Shown here piece by piece: positions 13,045 to 23,900 of a DNA stretch of 64,000 nucleotides. The position numbers and the translations under genes are program-made. The stretch is from Cardiocondyla obscurior (taxonomy: Eukaryota; Arthropoda; Insecta; Hymenoptera; Formicidae): NCBI RefSeq assembly GCF_019399895.1, contig NC_091867.1, positions 8,197,501-8,261,500 of the forward strand, given 5' to 3'. The notes under the pieces were generated by a model. That model saw only the letters and a program-made list of their open reading frames with translations, did no database searches and was not told the DNA's origin. Each line of letters opens with the position of its first letter. Position 1 is the first letter of the stretch.

Positions 13045-13762
13045 CGTCGTCAAACGAGTCGGCGCATCGATTGCAGTCCCGTAATGTTAAACCGATACGA
13101 GCGCATATCAACAACGAGTCCGTATCCGGTCACAATTTCCGATTACGCGGCGCGAGATTGATGGAACACGACGAAGGCGGCGAGTTACGCGAGCCATACT
13201 GGTCAACTGGCCGATGCGAGTGTGTGAATGAATATCCCCGTTAACGAGACTTGATACAATAAGTACCTATGCCGAGTCAGCCTTGAGGCACCGTGCGTGA
13301 GGCCCGCCTCGTAATATTTTACCCACGTCGGGTTCGAGCTGAGCGATACATCGAATCTCGTCACCGATAAAGATCTTCAAGCCGCTCGAGTTTTTTTCCT
13401 GGCCTTATCATGAACACATAACGCGTGATGTGGCAATAAATATTATTGAATGTAATTAATGCAGTATTATTATACGCGCGCGCCATTGCGGCGCCTGTAA
13501 TGCGAAAGAAACATTTCTGGATTCGTTACTCTATATTCGCGAGTTGCATTTTTCAGACCGACAAATATTTGGCGCGCAGTTTTTTTTTTTTTTTTTTTTA
13601 ATTGAAAATAAAATTCGTACAAAAAAAATAGAACAAGATCAAATTCAGATAAATTACTCAATTTGTTACTAACTGTTAATTAAAACTTTTATTATATTTT
13701 TTTTTATAATAATTGATAAGAAGAAAAATAAAATTTGTTTTGTTTAGTAAGAAATCGAACGG
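13045..13762. other. 5' flank of the transporter gene
   Basis: The part next to the ATG (13045-13420) is GC-richer and presumably holds the promoter and 5' UTR of the - strand transporter. I see no TATA box. From 13430 the sequence becomes AT-rich with a long T run near 13580-13599. No other gene is visible. Confidence 0.4.
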
Positions 13763-14237
13763 GGTAAATATTTAAAATTACGCCCCCACCTTAGATTTTC
13801 TTTAAACTTGGAAAATGGATTTATTTTTATCCTAAGAAGGAAAGTTAAATTTTACTGAAATTTAATCATTTGTTGAAATTTAATATTTTAGATTCGCTTT
13901 AACGTTAACCAGTCTAAACTCATCGGTTCATCAGTTGATAATATAGAACTGCATTCATGAACAACGGAAGGTGAGTGATATTCATTATTTTAAAGTGTTA
14001 TCATTGAATGTACAATGCAGTTCACTACGGTAGACCATTCGTGGTAAAAGTTAAGCGATACTTTCTTCATTGCCAGTTACCGATAGTTTCTTGTATTAAA
14101 AATTTATTATAATAATTAAAACATACATATGTATATCATATCATACGTAAAGATTATCAGTTCGATAATAGAAAATAAATTCATTTTCTAAGTTTAAAAA
14201 AAAATCTAAAGTGGGGACGTAATTTTAAATATTTACC
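13763..14237. mobile_element. MITE-like foldback element with terminal inverted repeats
   Basis: The first 66 or so bases (13763-13828) match the reverse complement of the last 67 or so (about 14171-14237), with a handful of substitutions. Both ends begin GGTAAATATTTAAAATTACG when read inward. An inner perfect inverted pair (GAACTGCATT and AATGCAGTTC) strengthens the foldback. There is no coding capacity in 475 bases. I could not find a clear target-site duplication, so the exact ends and superfamily are uncertain. It is likely a non-autonomous DNA transposon relic. Confidence 0.7.
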
Positions 14238-14389
14238 AATTTCAGATAAATATAAAGTTCTAAACATTATACTTAATAAAAATGTTAAACATTTTTTTTT
14301 AATTTAGCATTTTAAAGAGCCCGTATTACCAACAACCAGTTTACCTCAGCAGGCAAACGAACCTAGAAATCTTGCCATGAATTGATCTT

Positions 14390-14956
14390 GTTTCAGGTCG
14401 CGCAGGTGGTGGGCCCCTCTCTCCTTCACCGGCCACCAGCAGGGGCCAGTGGGGACCAGCGGGTTACCACCTGCGCAACGATTGGTCAGTTTGCAGGCAG
14501 GTCAAAACGGCAACGCATCGCTCGGCAGACGTTTGCCGCACTTATCCGCCGCTTTGAAGCGGAGCGCGCGGTCCCCGCGGCTTCGCATACTTTACGTGTC
14601 CTATCCGCAGCCGATCGGTACGCACATGTACGAAAAACCATTGGGCATAAGGACGCGGCGTGTAATCACGAAAAATAGGAAAACGCAGACAACGTGGTGG
14701 CCCGACCAGGAAGAACGGGCTCGGGATTCCCATTGTGAGTTTCGGGGAGTTGTGCCTGTAACGGAGGATCGCTTTTGAAACGAGTCCAGGGCGATGCAGC
14801 GCGCAGGGCACCCGGGTGTTTTGACATTCGCGACACGTAGTTGTGTTTTATTGTAGTGATTTCAACGCAAGTGCTCTGAGGGATAGCCGCGCGCGATAGC
14901 GGTGAATGACGAGAAGGGCACTGCCGGTACGCAGCGGGGGACGAACGAGCTACTAG
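14390..14956 (+). promoter_or_regulatory. GC-rich block, probable promoter and 5' exon ending at a splice donor
   Basis: This block stands out from its AT-rich surroundings by high GC and CpG content and ends at a strong donor, CTAG|GTGAGT (GT at 14957-14958). Overlapping open frames occur in several frames on both strands, as expected for GC-rich DNA without stops, and none resembles a known protein. The best reading is a non-coding first exon for a + strand gene, perhaps the small membrane protein starting at 19238, whose exon begins at an acceptor. That link is inference. Confidence 0.35.
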
Positions 14957-17662
14957 GTGAGTGGACTCCGGTTTTCGTTGCGTTTCGACCGTTTGCTTTG
15001 GGAGGTTAAGTTGGATACCCTGCTGGGGTCCCGCGATACCACCTCCCCCGATCCCTACCCGTTGCCCCTCGGGCCCCCTCGTGCGGCCAGTCACGAATGG
15101 TCCGACGCGGACAATACGGGGAGACCGACGAAGGGCACCCAGGTCCATGCCGACCGAGAGGTCCTTTGAACGTTCGGAATGCGTGCCGGCGCATCTCCAT
15201 CATCCCCGCTCCTTCCTCCACTCATCCGGATTCTTCTTCATCCCGTACTTCCCATCCATTTCACTCTCACCGTCGCTCCATAATTCTTTTCAATTTTTAC
15301 ACTCGCCCAGACGCCAAATGAAGTAGCCGCGTCTCTATGTTTTCCTCCCGTTGTTACATCACGCGTATTAATAGTATTTTTTGGAGAAAACTGCATCGAG
15401 CGTATCGGATCGTCTGCTGCTGTCGGTTAAAATTGCGTCTACGATACCGTGGCATTATCAGCGAAATAAAGCGCGAGATAACTACGTTATGAGTCAATCT
15501 CTCCGTCCGGAATAAGCAAGCATCTCGGAGGCTTCTCTAAAAATATTTAACTGCTTCTTTTTTCGGACGCGGATATTTAAGTTCTATTTTATTTGCGTTA
15601 TTTTGACTTTATTTCACATATTTTCTATTGATGCATTTACGTTTATTAAATAAGTCAGCCTAATTTTGTGAATACTTTCGATGTATATCGATGAAATTTA
15701 TTCACTCACGTCGTGCACGAGAGTCATATCTTTTTGCATAAACGTTTGTTTCTACGTTACATCTCGGGGTAAATCTCTTTTCAATATATCTTCGACAGGA
15801 AATTACGTTCACGCCAGGCATCTGAGCGATCCGGTGCGAAAGGTATGAGAAGAAAGTGATCGGTGACGCGAATATTTGCTCGCATCGTAGTCGACATCGC
15901 GCTATTTATATATATGTTCTCTAAATGTAAGTGGGAAACCTGCCTGCCTCCTCCATTCGAAATTTTAGACAGCTCGTATGATTAATCGAATTTCTTCATG
16001 GAGCACCACATGGGAAATGTTGCATGCGATCTAATCGATTGGAAGATGACAACGTCGGATTTCACCTCATGTATCGGTGATTTATTAAGCCGCGGATAGT
16101 AATTACCGGATTGTGTATTAGATCCTAACACAATCGTTAGAATCGACATTGTGTTGTTATATACAATTAAGGGCACGTCGTAAAAAAATTCGATCCTGAT
16201 AAATTCCGATTATCGAACGAACGTGTAGAATAAATCGATACGTAACGAAACGCAACAGAGAAAATTAATTTCACAATTGTTTTTACGCTTTAAAAAAAAA
16301 AAAAAAAATTATTGATTTTGAGGTTGCACGATAGCGCACGTAAGATTATATGAAAGATTGTAAAAGAGGTTGGCGCGTAGTATTGAATTTGCGAGATACT
16401 TAGGAATGCTGTCACGCGCTGTGCGAGTTCCGAAGAACTCCAAGGCACTGCCACGAAATCTTTTAATGAGCTTACGAAGCCTAGAAGCCTTATATTGGCA
16501 CGTTTCACGGCAACGTAAACGCGAGTAGCGGCAAATCGCTGATGGCAGTTGTTGCATGCGTCACGTCACCCGGATTTCACGCTCCGTAAAAAGCTATAGA
16601 AAACGCAGGCTACTTCGAAATTCAAGCGCACGTTTACGGGGTGTTCACGAACTCGGAAGAAGTCGACGTAACTATGGTGAGTCCGTCCGTAACATGCCCA
16701 TAAATTAAACACACGAGAGAAACATTACATTTCCCAATGTCCCATTAAATTCGTTAAGTCAAATTCTAAAGTCAGCCTCGCGATTTCGCAATTTTAAATT
16801 AATAAAAGTTGAGCCACGCTATCTTGCACCTAAAATCCTAAAATCATCGTTGTAAATTGTAACTGACCAAATATTTGACGAGATCGGTAGAACGACATGT
16901 AATAACGGTGTTCGGTTAGTAAGGTACGTTCGGCGATGACGACGGTCGAAATTTACCAACTACGATTTGTGGTGCGTGAGAGCAACGAGGGAGAGATTAA
17001 ACTTTCCCGTACAATAGAGCAGTTCGACTTACGGTGAAGGGATGCGCCGGGGAACGAGAGAAGGGAGGGGCTCGGCGGACATATCACTTTCCGTAGAAAT
17101 GATCGCACACAGCCCGGAGGGCTGTCCTTTGCCGATAACTGCGTCGTCGGTGTAATTTCCTCTTTCGCTGACCGCGGAGCTCTCTGTCGCGCTCTACGTG
17201 CACGTTTTGTTGCGCGCAATGTTCGTGTTCCGTCGCACTTTATTGCGTACGATTGCTTCTCTAGTAACGGCACCGAATTTAAATTCAGGATCCGTGGAAT
17301 TTTATTTCGTTCTTGTCGATATCGAGGGCGCGTTATCAACCTACCTGGTTTTCATTTACACGCGTATCGTTTTCGACAAAGCCGGTCGGGGCTCGAGTAC
17401 TCGAAATAGGAATAACGAACGAGTCAACTTTTCTAACTAAACGTTCGACGAACGACTTCCGAAGTGGAGCATCGGGGACAACGTTCTACTGTTACCTCGT
17501 GATGACCAACTTTTCGCTCGTGACGTAATATATCCGAACCATTTAATTATAGGACGAGCAAATATGCAACTAATAAACGATCGGCGTTTTGACGTATCTC
17601 GATTTTTGTTCGTTACACTCTCGATACTTTTTTTTTCCTGATTATTTTTTAATTTATCGTAC
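14957..17662. other. Stretch without a supported gene
   Basis: GC content stays high to about 15330 and then falls. On the - strand a GC-rich block (about 17330 down to 17036) ends in a good donor, TTCACC|GTAAGTCG, and might be an exon of a - strand transcript. No protein family is recognisable in it. Confidence 0.35.
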
Positions 17663-18009
17663 TAGAAGAAACTATGCGCGTGTTATTTTTGATGAAACCC
17701 CAATTACACACTACAAAGAAAAAAGAAAAATTATTTAACTCACCATTCTGCATGAGCTTCAGCGGAGTTGAAGACTTCTGCCGGTGACTGTAACAAAAAA
17801 TGGAAAATATTAATGTTGACATGCTAATAAAATAATTAATAAAATTAATTAAAAAAAAGGTAAAAATTCTTTTTTTTATGAAGATTTTATTTTAAAAAGT
17901 TCATGCTTACCTAAAAGTTGCTCCGCCGATGTATGATACCTTTCCTAGGTCCTCCTCCTCCTCTCAGCACTGGTCACTACACAACGGGGATGTCAATCTG
18001 GATTGTTAT
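17663..18009 (-). repeat. Exon-pair repeat unit, dispersed copy
   Basis: This is a single copy of a unit found three more times at 53.4-54.5 kb on the same strand. Read on the - strand it looks like two small exons: 18009-17911 (acceptor GTTTCAG, donor TTAG|GTAAGC) and 17787-17744 (acceptor TGTTACAG, donor AATG|GTGAGT), separated by a 123-base intron. The 44-base second exon differs from the copy at 53542-53499 at only three positions. An open frame crosses the junction (YIGGATFSHRQKSSTPLKLM), but a stop lies just upstream in that frame, so a non-coding transcript or mobile origin is equally possible. Confidence 0.65.
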
Positions 18010-19226
18010 CTGAAACAAAAAAATTAAATTTTATTAGCAAAAAATGATAAAAATCAAATGTGCTGTGTTACAACTAAGTAACGCAATTGCGAACGCTTCA
18101 CGTTTTTTTCATTCAGGCGTATTTTTAATTCAGGCGTCACACCAAGTTTTTTAAATAGAATATGTACGGCCTCGTACGATTTTACCGCGGTGAACAAAAT
18201 CCATCAATTATTACCAACTTTTTTACGACGTACATCGACATACTGTAAAACAAATCAGTTATTTGTCGATTTATCTTGCTCTCATCGATACGCCTTTCAC
18301 CGATCGCGCCAGCGACGTGAAATATTCTCTGTCGAATTCAATTACGATCGATCTTTGACCTTTGTAACCAATTTGAGATCTTCCGCCACCCATCTGTTTC
18401 CATCAATGCCTCCCCCATGATCCCATCAGCCCTATTATTCGTCGTTGAGGTGTAAACAATGGAGTCAAAATTTTGATAACTAGCCAGTCACCGGACGACA
18501 CTCTCGAGATAGCGAGGGAACGAGTAAAGGGAAGGGCGCGAGAGGGGCAAGGCGAAAGAGGGAACTAGAGCATTGTAAAGAGAACGATTTGCACTGGCGA
18601 AGGCTGTTCTTTGTCGATAACGATTCCGCTATTCCTTCTTGCGAACTGACTCCGCATAATACCGTAAACTTTCATCTGCCAAGTTCCATATTCGTCCCTT
18701 CCGTTTCACACATCGCTCCCCGCGAAAATGGAAAGTTGTTAATCAGTTTAATTAAAGTAAATTAAATTTTAGTTGACTAAATAAATTTCTTTTTAAATTG
18801 TAGCTTGTGTCGAAAAGGCGCGCAAAGAATCTTTAATACCTCTTTCCGTAATTTTAATTTCGTATGCGACGGTTGAAGTGCTTAACCGTAGACTCGATGC
18901 GTTGATCGCGGTCATCACACCCACCTCCTAAGTATGCGCGTCTCCTGTACGCTCAGGAATGCTACATGTAACTGTGCCCGTGCACACGTGTATCTATCTC
19001 TGCTTGGAGAGGATTGTACGTAAACGCTTTTAATTTCATCTTATCCCGGGCTCACCAATTATCATACATCACGCCACGAAACAATTTCTCTTTAAACTTC
19101 CGATTTATCATCGCGTCAATTTTTTTTTAGCTGACAAATCTGTTGTATCAATTAAATGTTTTTATCTTTAACAATCAAACGCATAGAATGTACTTTTGTG
19201 ATGCGCAGCATTGAAAATATTTCCAG
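18010..19226. other. Stretch without a supported gene
   Basis: A purine-rich GC-richer patch (about 18490-18570) could be a promoter for the - strand exon-pair unit at 18009. The rest is AT-rich. The end (to 19226) is an acceptor tract, TTTCCAG, leading into the small membrane protein exon. Confidence 0.35.
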
Positions 19227-19237
19227 ATAATCGTTAT

Positions 19238-19510
19238 ATGATCAGTATGAAGAAACGTGGAAGCAACGAAAATAAAGGTAGTAGAAACGATCAGAATGGA
19301 GGCAACTTATCAGAGAAGTCAGATCCGGGAGGTCTGAGCGAGGATGAGAATCAAGGTTTTGGTAACTGGCTTCGGTCCAGCACCGGTATCGAAATGATGC
19401 GACTCTTCGTAATTACAAATTCAATTTTACTTTTCGTAACAATGGGCTGGCCGAACATAAGAGAATCCTTCTATATTATCAAAGACTATTTGATGGATGA
19501 AGAAAATTGA
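19238..19510 (+). CDS. Small single-pass membrane protein of unknown function
   Basis: The 90-aa frame begins at an ATG 12 bases after a splice acceptor (TTTCCAG, AG at 19225-19226), so an upstream non-coding exon is likely. A second in-frame ATG lies three codons later. Residues 1-50 are hydrophilic (Asn, Lys, Ser, Gly, then Asp/Glu). A hydrophobic segment follows at about residues 52-75 (MMRLFVITNSILLFVTMGW), then a short charged tail ending in Asp-Glu-Glu-Asn. There is no signal cleavage site, so it is probably a tail-proximal membrane anchor. I do not recognise the family. Support is the clean frame, acceptor placement and membrane-protein composition. It sits 466 bases before the next + strand gene, whose frame also opens beside an acceptor-like sequence. 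Confidence 0.6.
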   Translation: MISMKKRGSNENKGSRNDQNGGNLSEKSDPGGLSEDENQGFGNWLRSSTGIEMMRLFVITNSILLFVTMGWPNIRESFYIIKDYLMDEEN

Positions 19511-19926
19511 AAATGAATATATTATATCATCACCAATTTTAAGCGCGCACGGTAATGTTTTCAGTTATTATAATTTAGATCAATAATAAGTACGTTCTAA
19601 GATTGTCAAGGAGGTAGACAGATATTTAAATTTAGATCTGGAAAGATAAACGAAAAGTAATTGACGTCTTTCGAAAGATTTAAATTTGTGTCACAAATGG
19701 GGGTAAACTGAACGTAACAAAACTTCTTTTTCGCGCGGCGTTTGAAAGTCAGATGTGCAGGTGTTATTTGCGCAAGATAAAATTCTTTCTTACATTTTTC
19801 TCACTAAAAGTAGTTTAACAAAAAAAAAGAAAAAAAAAATTTTAATTTTTTATTAGTATAATATATCGTTTGGCCACATCAACCGACAAATAAATGCGGT
19901 ACTATTAAGATATATTTTTATTATAC

Positions 19927-19935
19927 TATATATAT
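19927..19935 (+). promoter_or_regulatory. TATA-like sequence before the 294-aa gene
   Basis: TATATATAT lies 41-49 bases before the ATG at 19976 and would place a start site only 10-20 bases before the codon. The local DNA is AT-rich, so this could be chance, and a spliced leader ending at the TTTAG just before the ATG is an alternative. Confidence 0.25.
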
Positions 19936-19975
19936 CAATAGTTACGTTGTAGTAGGGTAATCGCGACGTTTAGTC

Positions 19976-20860
19976 ATGCTGGCGTTTATTGTTCGCGGGG
20001 TGTTTCTGGTCAGCGTGTTGAGTTGGTATAGCGCCATCGTTTGGAAGGTAATCGACAGTTACTTCCAAGACCAGTTTCGCGCTTACTTGCAAGAAGAGTA
20101 CCGCAAGCATCCGCGGATCAAGGCCGACGTTGAGAGCGCCGTAGCTGTCTATAAGGAGTCGCCGAGCGCGTTGCCAGTCGAGTCAAGTTTAAGCCCCGGC
20201 GTTGCGGAGATCTGCGATTCCAGCGTAGGGCGACCGGCCGACATCGCGAACGCCTATCCCGGTGCGATCGTTTCGGCCGTAAAGCCGGCGGAGCCGGTGG
20301 CAGGTGGCACCAGCGAAATCGCGGCCGCCGTAGGCGTCGGTGCCACGGATAGGGAAACATTCCCGGCGGACGACGCGACCCGATTGACGCAGGAAAGTAG
20401 GGAAACGCCGAGCGACAGGCGCGATAAAAAACAGTGGACGGGCGCTATCAATCAGGACAACAACCGCGAAGGCGACACGGCTGAGGATGGAGCGCTTCCG
20501 TCCCCCACGTTCGCGCGTCGTGTCGAGAAATCGCAGCGTCGTCTCGGCAAGAGGAAACTGTCGCGTCCCTCCAAAGAGGTCTCGGGGGAGATGTCGCGGG
20601 AAAAGCCGAGGAACCGAAGAGTGAACACGCTCGTTCTAATTGACGCCGACTTTGCCGCCGCGAAGACCGGCGATAACGATTTCTCAGAGTTCGAGGACGA
20701 GGAGGAGGATTCGAGTGGTAAGGAAGGGGTCCTCGTGTCGCAATTGCCGTTCCAGCCTAAGGCGGATATCGGAGGCTTAGATAGGGTAACCGCGGATGAA
20801 TTCTGTCCTCTAACGTTGGAAGACGAGGCTTCCTGCGGGGAAATCACTACGTGGCCGTGA
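19976..20860 (+). CDS. Membrane-anchored protein with long disordered acidic/basic tail, function unknown
   Basis: This is an uninterrupted 294-aa frame, preceded by an in-frame stop and followed by two AATAAA signals. Residues 4-24 (FIVRGVFLVSVLSWYSAIVW) form a signal anchor or uncleaved signal peptide. A short amphipathic part follows (SYFQDQFRAYLQEEYRKHPR, about 33-52). The rest looks disordered: an Ala/Pro/Glu-rich stretch, a basic patch (SQRRLGKRKLSRPSKE, about 185-200), an acidic run (FEDEEEDSSGKE, about 240-252) and a C-terminus with paired Cys. GC content is far above the flanks, which supports coding. I do not recognise the family. A type II or III membrane protein with a cytosolic or luminal tail is inferred from composition only. 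Confidence 0.7.
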   Translation: MLAFIVRGVFLVSVLSWYSAIVWKVIDSYFQDQFRAYLQEEYRKHPRIKADVESAVAVYKESPSALPVESSLSPGVAEICDSSVGRPADIANAYPGAIVSAVKPAEPVAGGTSEIAAAVGVGATDRETFPADDATRLTQESRETPSDRRDKKQWTGAINQDNNREGDTAEDGALPSPTFARRVEKSQRRLGKRKLSRPSKEVSGEMSREKPRNRRVNTLVLIDADFAAAKTGDNDFSEFEDEEEDSSGKEGVLVSQLPFQPKADIGGLDRVTADEFCPLTLEDEASCGEITTWP

Positions 20861-20904
20861 CTGATGAGCCCGTCGCGGTAAGAGTGTTAGGTCGCAAAAA
20901 GAAA

Positions 20905-20995
20905 AATAAATTATGCATTAACAGCGGGACGTCGAAGGGCCCAGGGACACGCTGGGAAATCCGAGGGAAAGGACCGCGGCTGTTATTAGAATAAA
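20905..20995 (+). promoter_or_regulatory. Two poly(A) signals after the 294-aa gene
   Basis: AATAAA occurs at 20905-20910 and again at 20990-20995, 45 and 130 bases after the stop. Either would end a compact 3' UTR. Confidence 0.5.
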
Positions 20996-23900
20996 TCTGT
21001 TCAATTAGTTTTTATTAAGGACGATGATGAAGGACGTAGCATAAAGATGTTTTAGATCTTCTTTTGCTTATTGCAATTTATTTAGTTCGCAACTCGAGTG
21101 GAATATAATAAGACTATAATGTACGACACAACTGTATGCGGTTTAAATATAAAATGATATTCCTTTCAATTTATAGAAAAATGGAATTTAAACTGAAAAT
21201 TAAATCTCGATAACGACACACGTGGTGAGCGTTTTCCTACTTTCCTGGGACAAATGTAAAAAGATATTCATTTGACGTTTAATTTTCTAATCGCTTCTTG
21301 TTTTGCGTTCTGGTGCCATGTAATAAATCTCACGATTCATTTATCTTATGAGTTCTGCGATTTGCGGCGGCAGTAATGCTCGTGGTATTAATTGAGAATA
21401 AGTTTTCTTTGCCTCGGGATATTCCGAATCCAGGACAGAGGCAAGTGATTCCGTAAATCGAATAGGATCGTTAAACGAGCCCGCTGTCCTTTGACCTTGC
21501 GAAAAGAGGTTCTACGAGGAGAAACTAGCGAGGCTGACTGTGAGAAGTCAGAGAAATCGCACCGCGCTGTATCGGGAACATTTATTCAACGGAAAAGTTG
21601 AAGTCGCATGCCAAAACGTGAAATTTATCTGCGAGTACCTCGTCGCTGAGGGATAAAATTAAACAACAGTATGCGAATGTACGGCGCAATAATGGATAGC
21701 GTTTGTCGCGTTACGTAAAGATGACGAACGTCCTGAAGTAATTATTAAGAAAGACGCGTAGACGTTTTGTAGATGTAACTTCAAGCAAGATCGAGCAAGG
21801 TCAGGGCGTCTTAAGTTTCTTTTTAACAAGACGCTGCCGCATTTTCTTTAATAAGTAATCATTAATAAAGCATATAATCAGCTAATAGCGAGGCAAACAC
21901 GATTCGCTACTATTCATTACGCTCGAGAGTAAAATCAAGTAATTTACACATTTATTTTCTAAGCTGTACAGACTGCAAATAAAGCAAAAACAAATTTTTT
22001 TTATGCTTTTAAGTCAATAATGATAATGTTTGCAGTGTATTATCGTTTTATATTTATTACTATCGTCATAGTAGGTATTATAATTAACGACTTATCGATG
22101 GACATCCATGCAAATCACCTGTTTCATTTACATTGCGAATGTAACATTAACAGTGGTCAAATTATGAATAATAAAATTATAAAATATATATTATTTCCAG
22201 CTTTAGTAAAAAAAAAGAAAAAAAATAAAAAAAAAAATACAGATAGACATTTAATGTACGGTTACAGAAGCAATTATGGTAGTTGAGCAATTTAAAGCAA
22301 TAAATCAGGTTATTTTGGATGGTTTTCATTTCCCCGCCACATTAATCACATAATGAGTCTGTATTTGATTGTCGGACATTCACACGCCCCGTATTGACGC
22401 GTTTTATTACCTCGAAAAGCCGCGGTAATTGACTACGTAGATTCAACTAATTTGCATTTGCTAAATACTGCGCGGTATTGATTACGATTCAAAAGCAGCA
22501 ACGTCTGTGACCACGAAAGAAAACCCCGTGCACCCAAATAACAATACTACCGAATGGTAGGTGGTGACTGCGATATCCTTTGCCATTCGAACAACAAAAT
22601 ATCTCTGAATCATTATTGTCGGCTAACAAGACGGCAGTTTATGCAAACTGCAGTGTGACGATAAAATAAATGAGCGAGTATTTGCGTAACAAGCAGAGCA
22701 CGAATATTTTGCAACAAGGACATATTACGAGCGTCGTGTTTAACTTTTCGCGAGAAGTAACTTGTACATTTTATTTTTTTGTCTTTTTTTTATTTACATG
22801 TAATATTTGTGTGCGTTTAAAAAAATGATTTAATTGAATAAGACTTTGCGCAAGGCTACAGAACAATACCACGTACCAAAACTACGCGGCAATTCCTCGC
22901 GTGGACGCGAAGAACAAAGAATGATGTCGAGAGGAACGATCGTGGACGCGCGCGGAGTAATTTCCTATGTAATTGAGAAAATACACCGGCAATGGCCTCA
23001 TTACAGTAGCCGTCGATTTCTCGTAACGACTTTCCGCGCGCGACCTGATTTGGCGCTACGCTCATTTTTTTTTTTTTTTTTTATCTGCTTTTCTCTCGCG
23101 TCGCGAGAATTATAAACAGCGAACGATAACGTCGATATCACGATCTACTTCCGGCGAATATTCCCGGCTGAAAGATACAGACGAGTCGCGGGGTTTCATT
23201 AATCGCTTTAATTAGGTATGCCGTATTACCACGCTTGCTTTCAGATTAACGATCGGCGATGAGCTCTCGTCAGTCGTAACATCGAAAATTAACTACCTGC
23301 TCATCGTTAAGCGACTCACTAGTACGCAAGATGCGCTCGAGTCACATGAAACTTCACATTCCACGTAATCGTTATCGAGGGATTATCCTTTTAGAAGTTA
23401 TTCCGCGTGTTGGGAAATCGAAGGATTTACCTAGAGACCTAAATTCTCCCTCCCCCCTCCCCCGTCTTCGTAAATAAAGAAATTTAATTTTATTCAAATG
23501 TGTTATACGGGAAAGCGCGGCTCTCTCGTAAATAATGCACATGCAAAAGATAATCCTAGTGTGTCATACCGCCTGGTATGTGATTTGCTTCAAAAACAAT
23601 TACACATAATAAACGGCTCGAAAGAGTCTCCCAGCCCCGTGACCCTACTTTCTCAGTTTCGGCGAGAAGAAAGTAGTCCGGAATCCTTAATCTTCTCGGT
23701 GTTTTCAAGCTTCGCGGCAGCCGGCGGGGAAGAACGGGATTTTGGAGCAATTAGCGGATACTCGCAAATGAACCGTGAAGTGCGGCGCCGCGAATTGAAT
23801 AGGCAACGGAGAGAATCTAGTTTCACTTTTACAACCGTTGTGGTCCTTCCTGCGCGTTACCGTGCCGTCCCGTTTCCGCGAATGGATCTCTCTCAGCGAA

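Noticed and set aside
14382..15326. Several overlapping open frames of 70-160 codons on both strands
   Set aside because: They reflect the high GC content of the block. None has a family motif, and the strong donor at 14957 fits a non-coding 5' exon better.
17744..18009. Protein-coding reading (YIGGATFSHRQ...) across the exon-pair junction
   Set aside because: The frame is closed by a stop just upstream in two copies and is frameshifted in a third, so coding is not supported.
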